A DNA stretch of 64,000 nt from Ensifer adhaerens (lineage in GTDB: Bacteria; Pseudomonadota; Alphaproteobacteria; Rhizobiales; Rhizobiaceae). The DNA lies in the NCBI GenBank assembly GCA_900215285.1, contig OCMG01000003.1, positions 248,001-312,000 of the forward strand. Direction: 5' to 3'. The notes under the pieces are model-generated. The model was not told the DNA's origin, did not search any database, and was given only the letters and a program-made list of their open reading frames with translations. Below, one piece after another: positions 47,998-57,192 of the stretch (position 1 is the first letter of the stretch; each line of letters opens with the position of its first letter). A program made the position numbers and the translations under genes.

Positions 47998-48513
47998 ATG
48001 GCCGAGAATTCACAAATCCGCGACATCTTCGTAACCGGGCTTCGAAACGCCCATGCGATGGAAAACCAGGCTTTGTCGATCATGAAACCGCAACTGTCGC
48101 GGATCGAGAATTACCCGGAGGTCGCCCAGCGCCTGGAGGTCCACATCCGGGAAACGGAAGGCCAACTTAAAAGGCTCGCAACCATTCTCGATGCTCTTGG
48201 CGAGGGCAATTCAACCCTCAAGGACACGGCGCTTTCGATCACCGGCAGCCTTGCGGCGCTCGGTCACGCCATCTCAGGCGACGAGATCCTCAAGAACAGC
48301 TTCGCGAACTCCGCTTTCGAGAATTATGAAATTGCCGCGTACCAGTCGCTCATCACGGTTGCCGCCCATGGCGGGTTCTCCTCCGCGGTCGAGACCCTGC
48401 GGACCAGCCTTGACGAGGAAATCGCCATGGCGCGCTGGCTCAACGACAATCTTGAGAGGCTCACGCTCAAGTTCGTGGCTCGCCGGCAGGCGGATCTGAC
48501 CGCAAAGGTCTGA
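47998..48513 (+). CDS. DUF892 (YciE/YciF-like) ferritin-like stress protein
   Basis: All-helical protein of 171 residues. DUF892 motifs include DIFVTGLRNAHAMENQALSIM near 9-29, HIRETEGQLKRLATILDALG near 49-68 and FENYEIAAYQSLITVA near 105-120; Glu and His spaced along the helices suggest a ferritin-like di-iron site. Family members are induced by osmotic or general stress in many bacteria, but a biochemical role is not fixed. AACGGAGGGACGGCTTC lies just before the ATG, and an EcfG-type promoter is upstream. The gene is monocistronic as far as I can see. Confidence 0.88.
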   Translation: MAENSQIRDIFVTGLRNAHAMENQALSIMKPQLSRIENYPEVAQRLEVHIRETEGQLKRLATILDALGEGNSTLKDTALSITGSLAALGHAISGDEILKNSFANSAFENYEIAAYQSLITVAAHGGFSSAVETLRTSLDEEIAMARWLNDNLERLTLKFVARRQADLTAKV

Positions 48514-48785
48514 ATAGCGTCCGATTTGCTTCAACCCGGCAAAGGCAATGACCGGTGACTGGAGGAAGGCTGACGCCGCCCGGCCCTTCGCGAAGGTTAA
48601 TAACCATCGGTGGTAAGTGCCGCTCCGAATGGCTGCGAGATCGACGGCGGGCGAACAACCTGCCTTTCCTGCGCGGCGTCGGTCCAGGCGCTTGTATTTT
48701 AGTGAATTAAGTTACAATCTCCGGCCCGGTGCGCCGGGGGTGACTTATAGCAAGATCTTCGCTCAAATTTCGCCTGTTCCTGCTT

Positions 48786-50432
48786 TTGCTCGTGGCGATC
48801 ATACCGCTGGCGGGCGCTCTGGTTGTTGTGCCCATTTCCATGAAGGAGGCGCGTGTCAGGCAGATCCACGCCGAGGCTTATCGCATGGGCGAATTGGCGG
48901 CGCTGGAGATCAACCGCCTGATGATCGGCCTCGAGGACACGCTGGTTGCGATATCCGTGGCTTCAGCATTGGATGGCAACAATCTCTCCATGTGTGGCGA
49001 TTACCTGGCCAAGGTCAGCCACCAGATGCCGCAATTTGCCGGGATTGCCGTTCTCGATGTGGCTGGAAATGTACGGTGTCGGCAAAAGCCTGGGGGAGAA
49101 GGCTCTCAACTCGGCGACCGCGATTATGTTCGCGAAGCTCTCGCGGGACGGCGCGCGGTCGGAACCTATCTCGTAGGCCGACTGAGCGATGCCAGGATCC
49201 TGCCGATTGCCGTTCCGATCGTGGATGACGGCGTCGTCAAGGGGGTCGTCGCGGGTTCGCTCAATCTCGAGTGGCTTCAGGGGCGCCTGAGCGACCGCAA
49301 TTTTCCACCGGGCGGCAATATCACGATCGCGGATCGGAAAGGTGTGATCCTGGCTCGTTATCCGGACCCCGGGCGTTTCGTCGGCACGCGCATTCCCCAG
49401 GATTATCAATATCTCGTCAGCGCGGACCGTCCCGGCACGCTTGAACTCACCAGCCAGGACGGGACACGACGGATCATGGCCTATTTCCCGCCTGGAGACA
49501 AAGCCCGCAATCTCTATGTCAGCGCCGGGCTTTCCACGGAAGAAGAATTCCGCACCGTCACCCGAGCGACCTATATCGGCATAGGCGTCATCCTGTTCAC
49601 ATGTCTGGCTGTCTTTCTGGCCGCCGCACTTACCGCGCGCCACTCGATCCAGATGCCTGTCAACCGGCTGCTGGAAACCGTCCAGTCCTGGCGCGGCCAG
49701 GACGAAACCGCCCGCACGGGCATGAAGGCGGAAGAGGGCGAATTCGGTCAACTGGGACACGCCATCGACGCCTATATGGACGAGCTCGTGAGCGCGCGGA
49801 GACAGCGCCGGCGCGACGAGGAGCGGCAAAGGCTGCTGATGGGAGAGCTTGATCATCGCGTCAAGAACCTCCTGACGACAGTCCAATCGGTGGCAAGACA
49901 GACCTTCCGCTCGGCCGGCACCGACCAGACGGTCATCGAGACCTTCAACCGGCGCCTGGGCGTCATTGCGGATGCCCATGCGCTTCTGATGCGGGGAGTG
50001 GAGCAATCCGCCTCGCTCACCGACCTCGTGGCCCTGGCCATCAAGCCGTTCGACCTTGCAACGCCATCGCGCTTCCGTGTCGAAGGTCCAGACCTCGTGC
50101 TCAATTCACGTGCTTCACTGGCACTGGGCATGGCTCTCCACGAATTGTGCACCAACGCGGTGAAATATGGTGCGCTGGCCTCGGAAAGCGGGCATATCCA
50201 GATTCTCTGGAAGCAGGACGACACGGTCGAGCCGCCGGTGCTGGATCTCTGCTGGCAAGAGATCGACGGCCCTCCGGTCAAGCCCCCCGAAAAGAGCGGT
50301 TTCGGAAGCTTGATGATAGAGCGCATCCTCTCATCGCAGGTCGAAGGCAAGGTCGAGATGGTGTTTGCGGAAGACGGCCTCGTTGCGCGCCTGCGCGCCC
50401 CGCTGCATCCGCCAGACGCTTGGCAAGCTTAA
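48786..50432 (+). CDS. HWE-family sensor histidine kinase
   Basis: Membrane sensor kinase of about 548 residues. Order: N-terminal membrane segment, periplasmic Cache-type sensor (about 30-250, with LGDRDYVREALAGRRAVGTYLVGR), second membrane segment (YIGIGVILFTCLAVFLAAAL), HAMP-like linker, then an HWE/HisKA_2 core with His near 357 (GELDHRVKNLLTTVQSVARQTFR), MALHELCTNAVKYGAL and the WxE motif (CWQEIDGPP). The start is unclear: the TTG used here cuts into the first membrane segment, while coding-like sequence extends upstream to 48747 with no ATG, GTG or TTG. No partner regulator is adjacent. Confidence 0.85.
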   Translation: MLVAIIPLAGALVVVPISMKEARVRQIHAEAYRMGELAALEINRLMIGLEDTLVAISVASALDGNNLSMCGDYLAKVSHQMPQFAGIAVLDVAGNVRCRQKPGGEGSQLGDRDYVREALAGRRAVGTYLVGRLSDARILPIAVPIVDDGVVKGVVAGSLNLEWLQGRLSDRNFPPGGNITIADRKGVILARYPDPGRFVGTRIPQDYQYLVSADRPGTLELTSQDGTRRIMAYFPPGDKARNLYVSAGLSTEEEFRTVTRATYIGIGVILFTCLAVFLAAALTARHSIQMPVNRLLETVQSWRGQDETARTGMKAEEGEFGQLGHAIDAYMDELVSARRQRRRDEERQRLLMGELDHRVKNLLTTVQSVARQTFRSAGTDQTVIETFNRRLGVIADAHALLMRGVEQSASLTDLVALAIKPFDLATPSRFRVEGPDLVLNSRASLALGMALHELCTNAVKYGALASESGHIQILWKQDDTVEPPVLDLCWQEIDGPPVKPPEKSGFGSLMIERILSSQVEGKVEMVFAEDGLVARLRAPLHPPDAWQA

Positions 50433-50437
50433 GTTTA

Positions 50438-50527
50438 GATCGTTTCAGTGTTTCACGGAAACGATCTATCTCTTTGTTTTTGCGCAATTCCGGACGCGAA
50501 ACCGGTTTCCACTTTCGCTGGAATTGC
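50438..50527. repeat. Palindromic intergenic mosaic element, copy 2
   Basis: Hairpin one has arms GATCGTTTC (50438-50446) and GAAACGATC (50458-50466). A T-rich linker follows, and then hairpin two with outer arms GCAATTCC (50484-50491) and GGAATTGC (50520-50527) and an inner GCGAAACCGGTTTCC. Linker and hairpin two match copy 1 at 6571-6653 closely; hairpin one does not. It begins six bases after the kinase stop and may act as its terminator. Confidence 0.75.
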
Positions 50528-50566
50528 TCTAGGCCGGGATGCAGTAGCACCCGATGGCCGGGTGGC

Positions 50567-51889
50567 TCACACCAGCGTCGGTCGGCGCACGGCGCAATGC
50601 ATCACGCATTTCTGGATCTCTTCGAAACCATCGAGCCCGTACCAGAAGACCTTCCACCTCTCCTGTTTGAAGCAGCCGTCCGACTGGGCGTAATAAAAGA
50701 TGTTCACCTGGTTGTTATGGCGCGAGCGCCAGAACAGACTGGGTGTTTCCTCCCGCATCACTCTCCAGACCGCGCGTCCCAGCCCTTCGCCCTGAGCGTC
50801 GTCAAGAACAGCAAACTTGTCGAGATAGGCGATACCGTCCTCCTTGGTGAGGATCACGGCGGCACGATAGTTGTCACTGACATACGCGCGAAATAACTGC
50901 GTCGTCTCGAAATAATCGTCCACCAGCTGACGCCCGAAGCCGGATTCGATCAAGGACCGCAGCCGCGGCAGATCAAGTTCGTCCCAGGAGCTGGCGCGAA
51001 GCACGCCCTCGCCGCGCCGCACGAGCGTTCCGGAGCCCTTGTGGGTGAAAAGTTCATTTGCGAGATTGGCGGGACTGGTGATGGAAATCGAGGATTCCAG
51101 CGGCAGCCGGTAGAGCAAATCCTTCATCTGGCCAAGCGGGAAGGTGATCGATGCGCTGAGCGAGGATTGCCGGGCGAACTGGTCATATTCGGTGGACAGG
51201 TTGATGGAGTCGATGACACGTCCATTCTCGCCGATCAATCCGCCGTCGGCGGTCAGGAAAATGACCTTGAACGGCTGGAGGACCTGCACCATCTCCTCGA
51301 TCGCGCAACCTGAATCGATCTTCAGGATTTGTCCGCCGACGGTCTCGCCCAGGCTGCTGATCACGGGAATCGAGCCCGCGTCCAGGCTGGACTCGATCAG
51401 CGCCAGGTCTACCGCGCGCACCTTTCCCAGCAGACCGAGGGCGTCGCGGTCGACATAGTCGGCTTCGAAGACACCACCGATGATCGAGGTGGCGCGCGCA
51501 CCCTTCTGCTGAATTGTCTCCACGAGCCGGAGGTTCAGGTTATGGAATGTCCGGCGCAGGAGCGACAGCGCCTCGGCCGACGTCCGCTGGCCCACCCGGC
51601 TTTGTCCGACGTCGAGCCCCAGATCGGAGAGTTCGGCTTCCAGCCTCGGCCCGGCGCCGATCAGCACGACCGGCGTGAGACCCACGTCCTGAAGGAACGA
51701 CAATGAAGACGCAATCGCCTCCAGGTCTTCGTCGAGCACGGCATCGTCCAGACTGACCACAGCGAAGCGCTTGGCGTCGAGCTGCGAGAAGCGTTTGAGA
51801 TACTGATTGATCTCTTTCGCACTCGCCATCACCGACAGCAAACGCACAATGGTCTGACGGGTTTCACTTCGGGGAATGGATGAACTCAT
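50567..51889 (-). CDS. N-acetylglutamate synthase-like protein (degenerate kinase domain + GNAT)
   Basis: Protein of about 440 residues with the NAGS/K layout: an amino-acid-kinase-like domain (about 20-290) and a C-terminal DUF619/NAT acetyltransferase domain (about 300-440, [22 protein letters not shown] as acetyl-CoA loop). In true kinases the first strand carries K-x-GG; here it reads [15 protein letters not shown], and the phosphate loop is [14 protein letters not shown] without His. I infer loss of acetylglutamate kinase activity, with the acetyltransferase retained (ArgA role). The ATG at 51889 is one choice; an ATG nine codons earlier is another, and neither has a strong Shine-Dalgarno. 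Confidence 0.82.
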   Translation of the reverse strand: MSSSIPRSETRQTIVRLLSVMASAKEINQYLKRFSQLDAKRFAVVSLDDAVLDEDLEAIASSLSFLQDVGLTPVVLIGAGPRLEAELSDLGLDVGQSRVGQRTSAEALSLLRRTFHNLNLRLVETIQQKGARATSIIGGVFEADYVDRDALGLLGKVRAVDLALIESSLDAGSIPVISSLGETVGGQILKIDSGCAIEEMVQVLQPFKVIFLTADGGLIGENGRVIDSINLSTEYDQFARQSSLSASITFPLGQMKDLLYRLPLESSISITSPANLANELFTHKGSGTLVRRGEGVLRASSWDELDLPRLRSLIESGFGRQLVDDYFETTQLFRAYVSDNYRAAVILTKEDGIAYLDKFAVLDDAQGEGLGRAVWRVMREETPSLFWRSRHNNQVNIFYYAQSDGCFKQERWKVFWYGLDGFEEIQKCVMHCAVRRPTLV

Positions 51890-52042
51890 GAGAGGCTCGC
51901 GAAACGACGATTTCATCGCTCTAATCACGACCGGATGCGTCAGGCAAGCCGCCGATGGGGAAGTTGCTTCTTTTCCGCACCGGGCAAGGGCCCGAAGCAG
52001 GCAGCTCGCGACGTCTTTCACGAGGTCCATGCGGAATCCGTC

Positions 52043-53296
52043 TCAGCGATTGTATCGCGCGATGGCGAGATCGGTCGCGTCGATCTCCGGCTTGCGACCG
52101 GAAACGAGGTCGGCGATCACGCGGGCAGAGCCCGAACTCATCGTCCATCCAAGCGTCCCGTGGCCGGTATTGAGGAACAGTCCGGAAACCTTCGTCGGGC
52201 CGATTACCGGCGTACCATCCGGTGTCATGGGGCGCAGGCCCGACCAGAACGCGGCTCTTGAAACATCGCCGCCGGGGAAGAGATCGGTGACCGAATGTTC
52301 CAGCGTGAGCCGACGCGGCTCGCCGAGATCGTTTGTATAGCCGGAGATTTCGGCCATGCCGCCGACGCGAATGCGATCGCCAAGCCGTGTGATGGCGATC
52401 TTGTAGGTCTCGTCCATCACGGTCGATTCCGGCGCGCGCGTGGCATCGACAATCGGGATTGTCAGCGAATAGCCTTTCACCGGATAGACTGGCAGACGAA
52501 TGCCATGCGGACGCACCAGAAGCGGCGAAAAGCTGCCAAGGGCCACGACGACAGCATCCGCATCGATGCGGCCATGGGCCGTGATGACGCCGCGCACCCG
52601 GCCACCTTCGACATCGATACTGCGCACGATGCTGCCATAACGGAACTGCACGCCCATCTCGACGGCCCGGCTGGCAAGCGCATTGGTGAACTTGAAGCAA
52701 TCGCCGGTCTCGTCCTTCGGCGTGAGCAGTCCGCCAACGATCTTCTCACGGACATGTTTCAGCGCCGGCTCGGCACGAACGCAACCCTCCGGGTCCAGCA
52801 CTTCATAGGGGATACCGTCGGCGGCCAGCGCCTGCACATCCTTGGCAGAGGCGTCCAACTGCTTCTGCGTGCGGAAAAGCTGCAACGTGCCCTGCATCCG
52901 CTCGTCATAGGCAATGCCGGTCTCGGCCCGAAGTGCCGCGAGTGATACGCGACTGTAATCGGCGAGCCGCAGCATGCGGCTCTTGTTGATCGCATAGCGC
53001 CCGGAGGTGCAGTTGGAGAGCATCTTGATCATCCAGGAGATCATCGCGGCATCCACCTTGGGCCGCAGGATCAGCGGGGCGTGTTGCATGAACAGCCACT
53101 TCATCGCCTTCATCGGAATGCCGGGCGCAGCCCAGGGCGAGCAATAGCCGAAAGAGACCTCTCCGGCATTGGCAAAGCTGGTTTCGAGCGCCGGACCGGG
53201 TTGCCGATCGACAACCGTCACTTCATGGCCAGCCTTGGCAAGTTCGTATGCCGAGGTCACGCCGACAATACCGGCACCGAGAACAATTACTTTCAT
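52043..53296 (-). CDS. dadA: D-amino acid dehydrogenase small subunit
   Basis: FAD enzyme of 417 residues oxidising D-amino acids (classically D-alanine) to 2-oxo acids, peripheral to the inner membrane. The FAD-binding [28 protein letters not shown] is at the N-terminus, followed by [20 protein letters not shown] typical of DadA, and a C-terminal [24 protein letters not shown]. The ATG marks the family start; the upstream frame is promoter sequence. It is divergent from an RpiR-type regulator. No alanine racemase (dadX) gene is adjacent. Confidence 0.93.
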   Translation of the reverse strand: MKVIVLGAGIVGVTSAYELAKAGHEVTVVDRQPGPALETSFANAGEVSFGYCSPWAAPGIPMKAMKWLFMQHAPLILRPKVDAAMISWMIKMLSNCTSGRYAINKSRMLRLADYSRVSLAALRAETGIAYDERMQGTLQLFRTQKQLDASAKDVQALAADGIPYEVLDPEGCVRAEPALKHVREKIVGGLLTPKDETGDCFKFTNALASRAVEMGVQFRYGSIVRSIDVEGGRVRGVITAHGRIDADAVVVALGSFSPLLVRPHGIRLPVYPVKGYSLTIPIVDATRAPESTVMDETYKIAITRLGDRIRVGGMAEISGYTNDLGEPRRLTLEHSVTDLFPGGDVSRAAFWSGLRPMTPDGTPVIGPTKVSGLFLNTGHGTLGWTMSSGSARVIADLVSGRKPEIDATDLAIARYNR

Positions 53297-53670
53297 CTTT
53301 CTGATCCACTCTGGAAGGAAATGCGTCTGCTCCGGGAGCCCCACCGGATCATGATGGACATGTGTGCCGAGGTACCGATCGCGACGGGTCTCCCCGCTTT
53401 GACGGCATACAAGGTGTAAAATGATACATTCATACCAGTCAATATCCATGCGATCCAATTCTATCATTGCGTACCGCGACACTCTGACCTCTAAAGGCGC
53501 CGCATGCGCTAACCGGTTGGCGTGGAAAGACAGTCCCGGCGAAGTGAATGTTACGCTTCAATCATGATCAACCTTGTCGCGGTCCCACCAACAGAGATAG
53601 AAGGAAGCTGCCCGCCGGAATGTCTCTCCGCCGGCAAGGCCACCTGCGCTTTCCGAGGATGCTAGCCGCC
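53297..53670. other. 374-base divergent spacer dadA / rpiR-type gene
   Basis: No gene seen. It contains a separated inverted repeat AATGATA / TATCATT (53420-53426 and 53462-53468), 35 bases apart, in an AT-richer part that probably holds the promoters and operator for dadA and the RpiR-type regulator. Confidence 0.45.
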
Positions 53671-54522
53671 ATGACAGAACTCGCCCAGGCCATCGCGTCA
53701 GCCGGAAAGTCGCTCACCAAGCTTGAGCAGCGGATCGCCAATTACATCCTAACGCGTCCGGAAGCGGTCGCCATCGAATCGAGCGCCGAAATCGCCAAGA
53801 CCCTCAATGTCAGCCCCATGACTGTCAGCCGCTTCTTCAAGAAACTCGGCTACGAAAGTTCCTCGGAAGCCAAGTCACAGATCAAGGTTGAACTTTACGG
53901 CCCGAGCACCAGCCGTATCGGCCACAGATTCGATGATTTCAGCACGGCACGGACGTCTCGCGATCCGCGAAGTGACCAGCATGTGGCGCTTGCCGGCATC
54001 AATCATGCACTCAAGCATCGGGAGACCATGCGGTGGAAAGAGGTCGTGCGGACAGTGGCGGAGTCTGACGGCGTCTTCGCCGTCGGTCTGCAGACCATGC
54101 ATTATCTGGCGGCGGGCCTAGCCATGCGCCTTCGATATGTGCGCAACAATGTCGTGGCGCTGGACGGGTCGGATGGTGTTTACGGGGAATTTTTCTCCAG
54201 CGACGCAGCGACCAAGGCGCTCATCATCATCGATACGTTCCGCTATGGAGCGAATGGCCCCAGGCTGGCCAGGGCGGCAACGGAGCGCGGCGCCGAGGTG
54301 ATCGTCTTCTGCGACGAATTCTGCGAGTGGGCGAACGAGATCACCGACAAGGTCATCGTTTTTCCCAGCGAGTCCTATTATTTCCTCGGTCTGCCCGTGG
54401 GGATCAACTTCGCCTTGAACCTTCTGATCCAGGACGTCATTGGCGCCCTGGGCGGCCGCGCCAGGGCACATATCGAACGGCTCTCCGTTTCCCAGGACCT
54501 CTTCAGCAACTTCATCGAGTAA
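53671..54522 (+). CDS. RpiR/MurR-family regulator
   Basis: Regulator of about 283 residues: N-terminal RpiR helix-turn-helix (about 10-75, IESSAEIAKTLNVSPMTVSRFFKKLGY) and a C-terminal SIS domain (about 120-260, GVFAVGLQTMHYLAAGLAMR and ALIIIDTFRYGANGPRLARAA). SIS domains normally bind phosphosugars, but many proteobacterial members regulate amino-acid or organic-acid genes. It is divergent from dadA, the likely target. Two ATGs, at 53659 and 53671, are possible; the latter fits the family better. Upstream codons to 53548 are probably not translated. Confidence 0.87.
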   Translation: MTELAQAIASAGKSLTKLEQRIANYILTRPEAVAIESSAEIAKTLNVSPMTVSRFFKKLGYESSSEAKSQIKVELYGPSTSRIGHRFDDFSTARTSRDPRSDQHVALAGINHALKHRETMRWKEVVRTVAESDGVFAVGLQTMHYLAAGLAMRLRYVRNNVVALDGSDGVYGEFFSSDAATKALIIIDTFRYGANGPRLARAATERGAEVIVFCDEFCEWANEITDKVIVFPSESYYFLGLPVGINFALNLLIQDVIGALGGRARAHIERLSVSQDLFSNFIE

Positions 54523-54553
54523 GCCGTTCATGCGTGCCGTGCCGACAGGGCCG

Positions 54554-54587
54554 CCGCAGGCCGATCAGCACACGCAAAGGCCTGCGG
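54554..54587. terminator. Hairpin between convergent RpiR and SDR genes
   Basis: Perfect 9-bp arms CCGCAGGCC (54554-54562) and GGCCTGCGG (54579-54587) with a 16-base loop lie in the 137-base gap between convergent genes. A bidirectional terminator is likely, although no T-run follows. Confidence 0.5.
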
Positions 54588-54659
54588 GACTGAACACAGT
54601 CCTGCAGCGGGCCGGCTGGATATCGTTTCCGCTGTCGACGGATAAATCGGGCGTGCTCA

Positions 54660-55580
54660 TCATGGGTCTGCCGAAAGGGCCGCTCTCGCCAATGCCTCCA
54701 GGTCAGCATCCGCCCGGAAGCCGAGCGAGAGCGCAGATGTTGCATCAAGCGGCGGCATCGCTCCAAACAATGTGCGCAGGTTCTCGTCGCCGCCCCAATC
54801 GACGGAGACGGCACGCCCGGTCACACGGGCTGTCGCGGCAGCCACATCCTGCAGGGTCGCATGCAGCACAGGAGGCTGGACGATGGTGGCAGTCGCATTC
54901 TCAAGCGAAGCGGCCTTCAGCAGGACATCGACCGCCGCCGCGCGCGACATCCACCAGCAGGTACTTTCGGCCGCGACCGGACAGGCAAAGCGTCGACCTG
55001 CGGCGATATGGTGGAAAATCTGGCTCATAAAGGCCGAACCATGGCCGCTCTCGGCCTGCGGACGCGCGACGATCCCTGGAAAGCGCAGGCTGATGGCGGA
55101 CAATGCGCCGCGCCGGGTCATGTCCACCAGCAAGATCTCCATCATGCGCTTGTGTGCGCCATAGGTGATGAGAGGGGCCGTCTGCGTTTCCTGCGTCACC
55201 GTTGCATCGGTCAACGCGCCATAGACCGCGATCGAGGAAGCAAAGACGAAGCGTGCGCCGGGCCTGCGCGCCGCAACCTCGTTGGCCAGCGAAACGGGTG
55301 CCAGCAGATTGACCTGCAAGGCCGCATCTTGTTCGCGCTCCGCTAGGCTGCCGGGGAGACTTGCAAGATGGAAGACGACGTCGAAGCGGGGCTCGAGCAG
55401 AATGGCCCGGAAGCCCGGATCGGCGAGGTCGCCGGCCACGCATTCCGCGCCGACGACTTGAACTCCATCGACAGACCGATCGGTGAGGACCAGCCTCGCC
55501 TGCGGCGGCAGCCAGTCGGCAAGTCGTGCGGCAAGGCCGCGACCGAGAAAACCGCCTGCACCGGTGACAAGAACGCGCAT
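54660..55580 (-). CDS. NAD-dependent epimerase/dehydratase (extended SDR, DenD-like)
   Basis: Cytoplasmic oxidoreductase of 306 residues. The N-terminal NAD site is VTGAGGFLGRGLAARLA, the catalytic Ser-Tyr-Lys lies in FVFASSIAVYGAL and ITYGAHKRMMEILL (YxxxK), and SLRFPGIVARP is typical of the D-erythronate dehydrogenase (DenD) branch. It is the last gene of the catabolic operon and its ATG shares one base with the stop of the FAH gene. It could oxidise a hydroxyacid product late in the pathway. The substrate is inferred only at class level. Confidence 0.85.
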   Translation of the reverse strand: MRVLVTGAGGFLGRGLAARLADWLPPQARLVLTDRSVDGVQVVGAECVAGDLADPGFRAILLEPRFDVVFHLASLPGSLAEREQDAALQVNLLAPVSLANEVAARRPGARFVFASSIAVYGALTDATVTQETQTAPLITYGAHKRMMEILLVDMTRRGALSAISLRFPGIVARPQAESGHGSAFMSQIFHHIAAGRRFACPVAAESTCWWMSRAAAVDVLLKAASLENATATIVQPPVLHATLQDVAAATARVTGRAVSVDWGGDENLRTLFGAMPPLDATSALSLGFRADADLEALARAALSADP

Positions 55581-56557
55581 CAGGCCTTCACCACCTTCTG
55601 GTCAATCACGCCGAAAGGGGCATCCCCATCCGGCGTGCGCGCTTCCATCCGCACACGGTCTCCGAAACTGAGGAAGGGCGTACGCGCAGCCCCCTCATCA
55701 AGCATCTCGATGACACGAATCTCCGAGATGCACGAAGACCCCGCAGCGCGCTCGGAATTGGAGACGGTCCCGGAGCCGACAATCGTTCCCGCCGAAAGTC
55801 GGCGCGTGCGGGCGCAATGGGCGATGATCTCGCCGAAGGAGAAATGCATTTCACGGCCGGTCACGCGGCCGACTTCGCGACCGTTGATTTCGACATGGAG
55901 GGCAAGGTCGGCGCGGCCGTCCTGCCAGGCGCCCCCCAATTCATCCGGCGTGACGGCGACAGGCGCGAAGGCTGTCGAGGGCTTGGCCTGAAGAAATCCA
56001 AAGCCGGCGCGCATCTCGCGCGCGCCGACTGCGCGTAGCGACCAGTCGTTGATCTGCACCAGAAGGCGCACGGCATTCAGCGCAGTCGCCGCATCGGTCC
56101 CCATCACAACATCACCAAGAATGACGCCGAATTCTCCCTCCATGTCGATCATCAGCGCCTCGTCGGGAAATTCGACATCCGCGAGCGGACCCCGGAAATC
56201 GTCGCTGGCGCCCTGATAGACGAGCGGGATGGTCTCGAAGTCCGGATTGACAGGGTTGTCGAATGCCTTGTCCATCAGTCGGCCGTGATTGAGAAAGGCG
56301 GACGCGTCAAGCCATTGCGGGGCACGCGGCAGTGGCGCGAGACACCGGCGCGGATCGAACGCCGTTGCAAAAGGTTCATCGCCAGCATTCAGGCGGGCGG
56401 AAAGGGCTTCAAGTCGGGACGCGACACTGGTCCAGTTCTCCAGAGCCGCCAGCAGAGAGCCTGCGATGCCTGTCGCGGGAGCAGCGCGGGCAAGATCACG
56501 CGACACGACCCACAATTGCCCGTCGCGGCTACCGTCATGATAGGTGGCGAATTTCAT
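55580..56557 (-). CDS. Fumarylacetoacetate hydrolase family protein
   Basis: FAH-fold enzyme of 325 residues (hydrolase, hydratase or decarboxylase of 2-oxo-diacids from ring cleavage). The metal-binding acids are in LMIDMEGEFGVILGD near 135-150, followed by LLVQINDWSLRAVGAREM and SAGTIVGSGTVSN, all family hallmarks. The ATG at 56557 matches the family start. It sits among ring-cleavage genes, so it probably processes a C-C hydrolase or extradiol product. Related members include 2-keto-4-pentenoate hydratases and acylpyruvases; the sequence alone does not decide between them. Confidence 0.88.
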   Translation of the reverse strand: MKFATYHDGSRDGQLWVVSRDLARAAPATGIAGSLLAALENWTSVASRLEALSARLNAGDEPFATAFDPRRCLAPLPRAPQWLDASAFLNHGRLMDKAFDNPVNPDFETIPLVYQGASDDFRGPLADVEFPDEALMIDMEGEFGVILGDVVMGTDAATALNAVRLLVQINDWSLRAVGAREMRAGFGFLQAKPSTAFAPVAVTPDELGGAWQDGRADLALHVEINGREVGRVTGREMHFSFGEIIAHCARTRRLSAGTIVGSGTVSNSERAAGSSCISEIRVIEMLDEGAARTPFLSFGDRVRMEARTPDGDAPFGVIDQKVVKA

Positions 56558-56610
56558 GGCCTTGATCCTTGGTTCTATTCCTGCTTTCGGCCCGTCAGCC
56601 CGCAACGTTT

Positions 56611-57192
56611 TCAGTGGCCGACGAGGCTTGCGGCAATGGCCGGGTCGTAGACGCCGGAGACGAGCACGAAGAGCATCCGGCACGGACGGCCGGAGCGATT
56701 GGCCCAGGCATGGTTCGTGCCGCGCTGGATAACCACGGAGCCTGGCTTCAGCAGCACTTCGCCGTCGTCCACGATCAGCGTCATCTCCCCTTCGATGACG
56801 ATGCCGTAATCGACCGATTCCGTGCGATGCATGAGCGGATGCGGCGAGGTTTCGCGCACGGTCGAGGCGTCCGCGTCGCCGATCTGCGTGAAGGCCTCGC
56901 CCATGCGGCTTGCGCCGTCCTTCAGGAAGTCTTCCGTATCCGGCGGGATATCGACGAAACGGATGCGCGTGCCGCCCGGCGGGGGCGGAAGGGTGAGCGG
57001 CCCAAGCGTCGGATCGGCCCCGTTATCGACCGGAGCAGGGCTCTGCGATGTCGCCCAGACCTCGTGAAAGACGGTGCCGGGAATGGCGGCAACCTCGACA
57101 ACAGTTGGGAGCGGACCGACTTCGCTCAGGAAGGCGGTTCCATCCTGGCGGTGGCCGGTGACGATGCGGGTGATAGGCGGAAAAGATGTCAT
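56611..57192 (-). CDS. Cupin-domain protein
   Basis: Protein of 193 residues with a C-terminal cupin_2 barrel (about 115-185: HRTESVDYGIVIEGEMTLIVDDGEVLLKPGSVVIQRGTNHAW, given by its positions; His residues of the two cupin motifs are present). The N-terminal half lacks a second complete cupin motif. The start overlaps the MFS stop (ATGA). In aromatic operons such proteins are isomerases, dioxygenases or lactone handlers; which applies here is unknown. Confidence 0.85.
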   Translation of the reverse strand: MTSFPPITRIVTGHRQDGTAFLSEVGPLPTVVEVAAIPGTVFHEVWATSQSPAPVDNGADPTLGPLTLPPPPGGTRIRFVDIPPDTEDFLKDGASRMGEAFTQIGDADASTVRETSPHPLMHRTESVDYGIVIEGEMTLIVDDGEVLLKPGSVVIQRGTNHAWANRSGRPCRMLFVLVSGVYDPAIAASLVGH

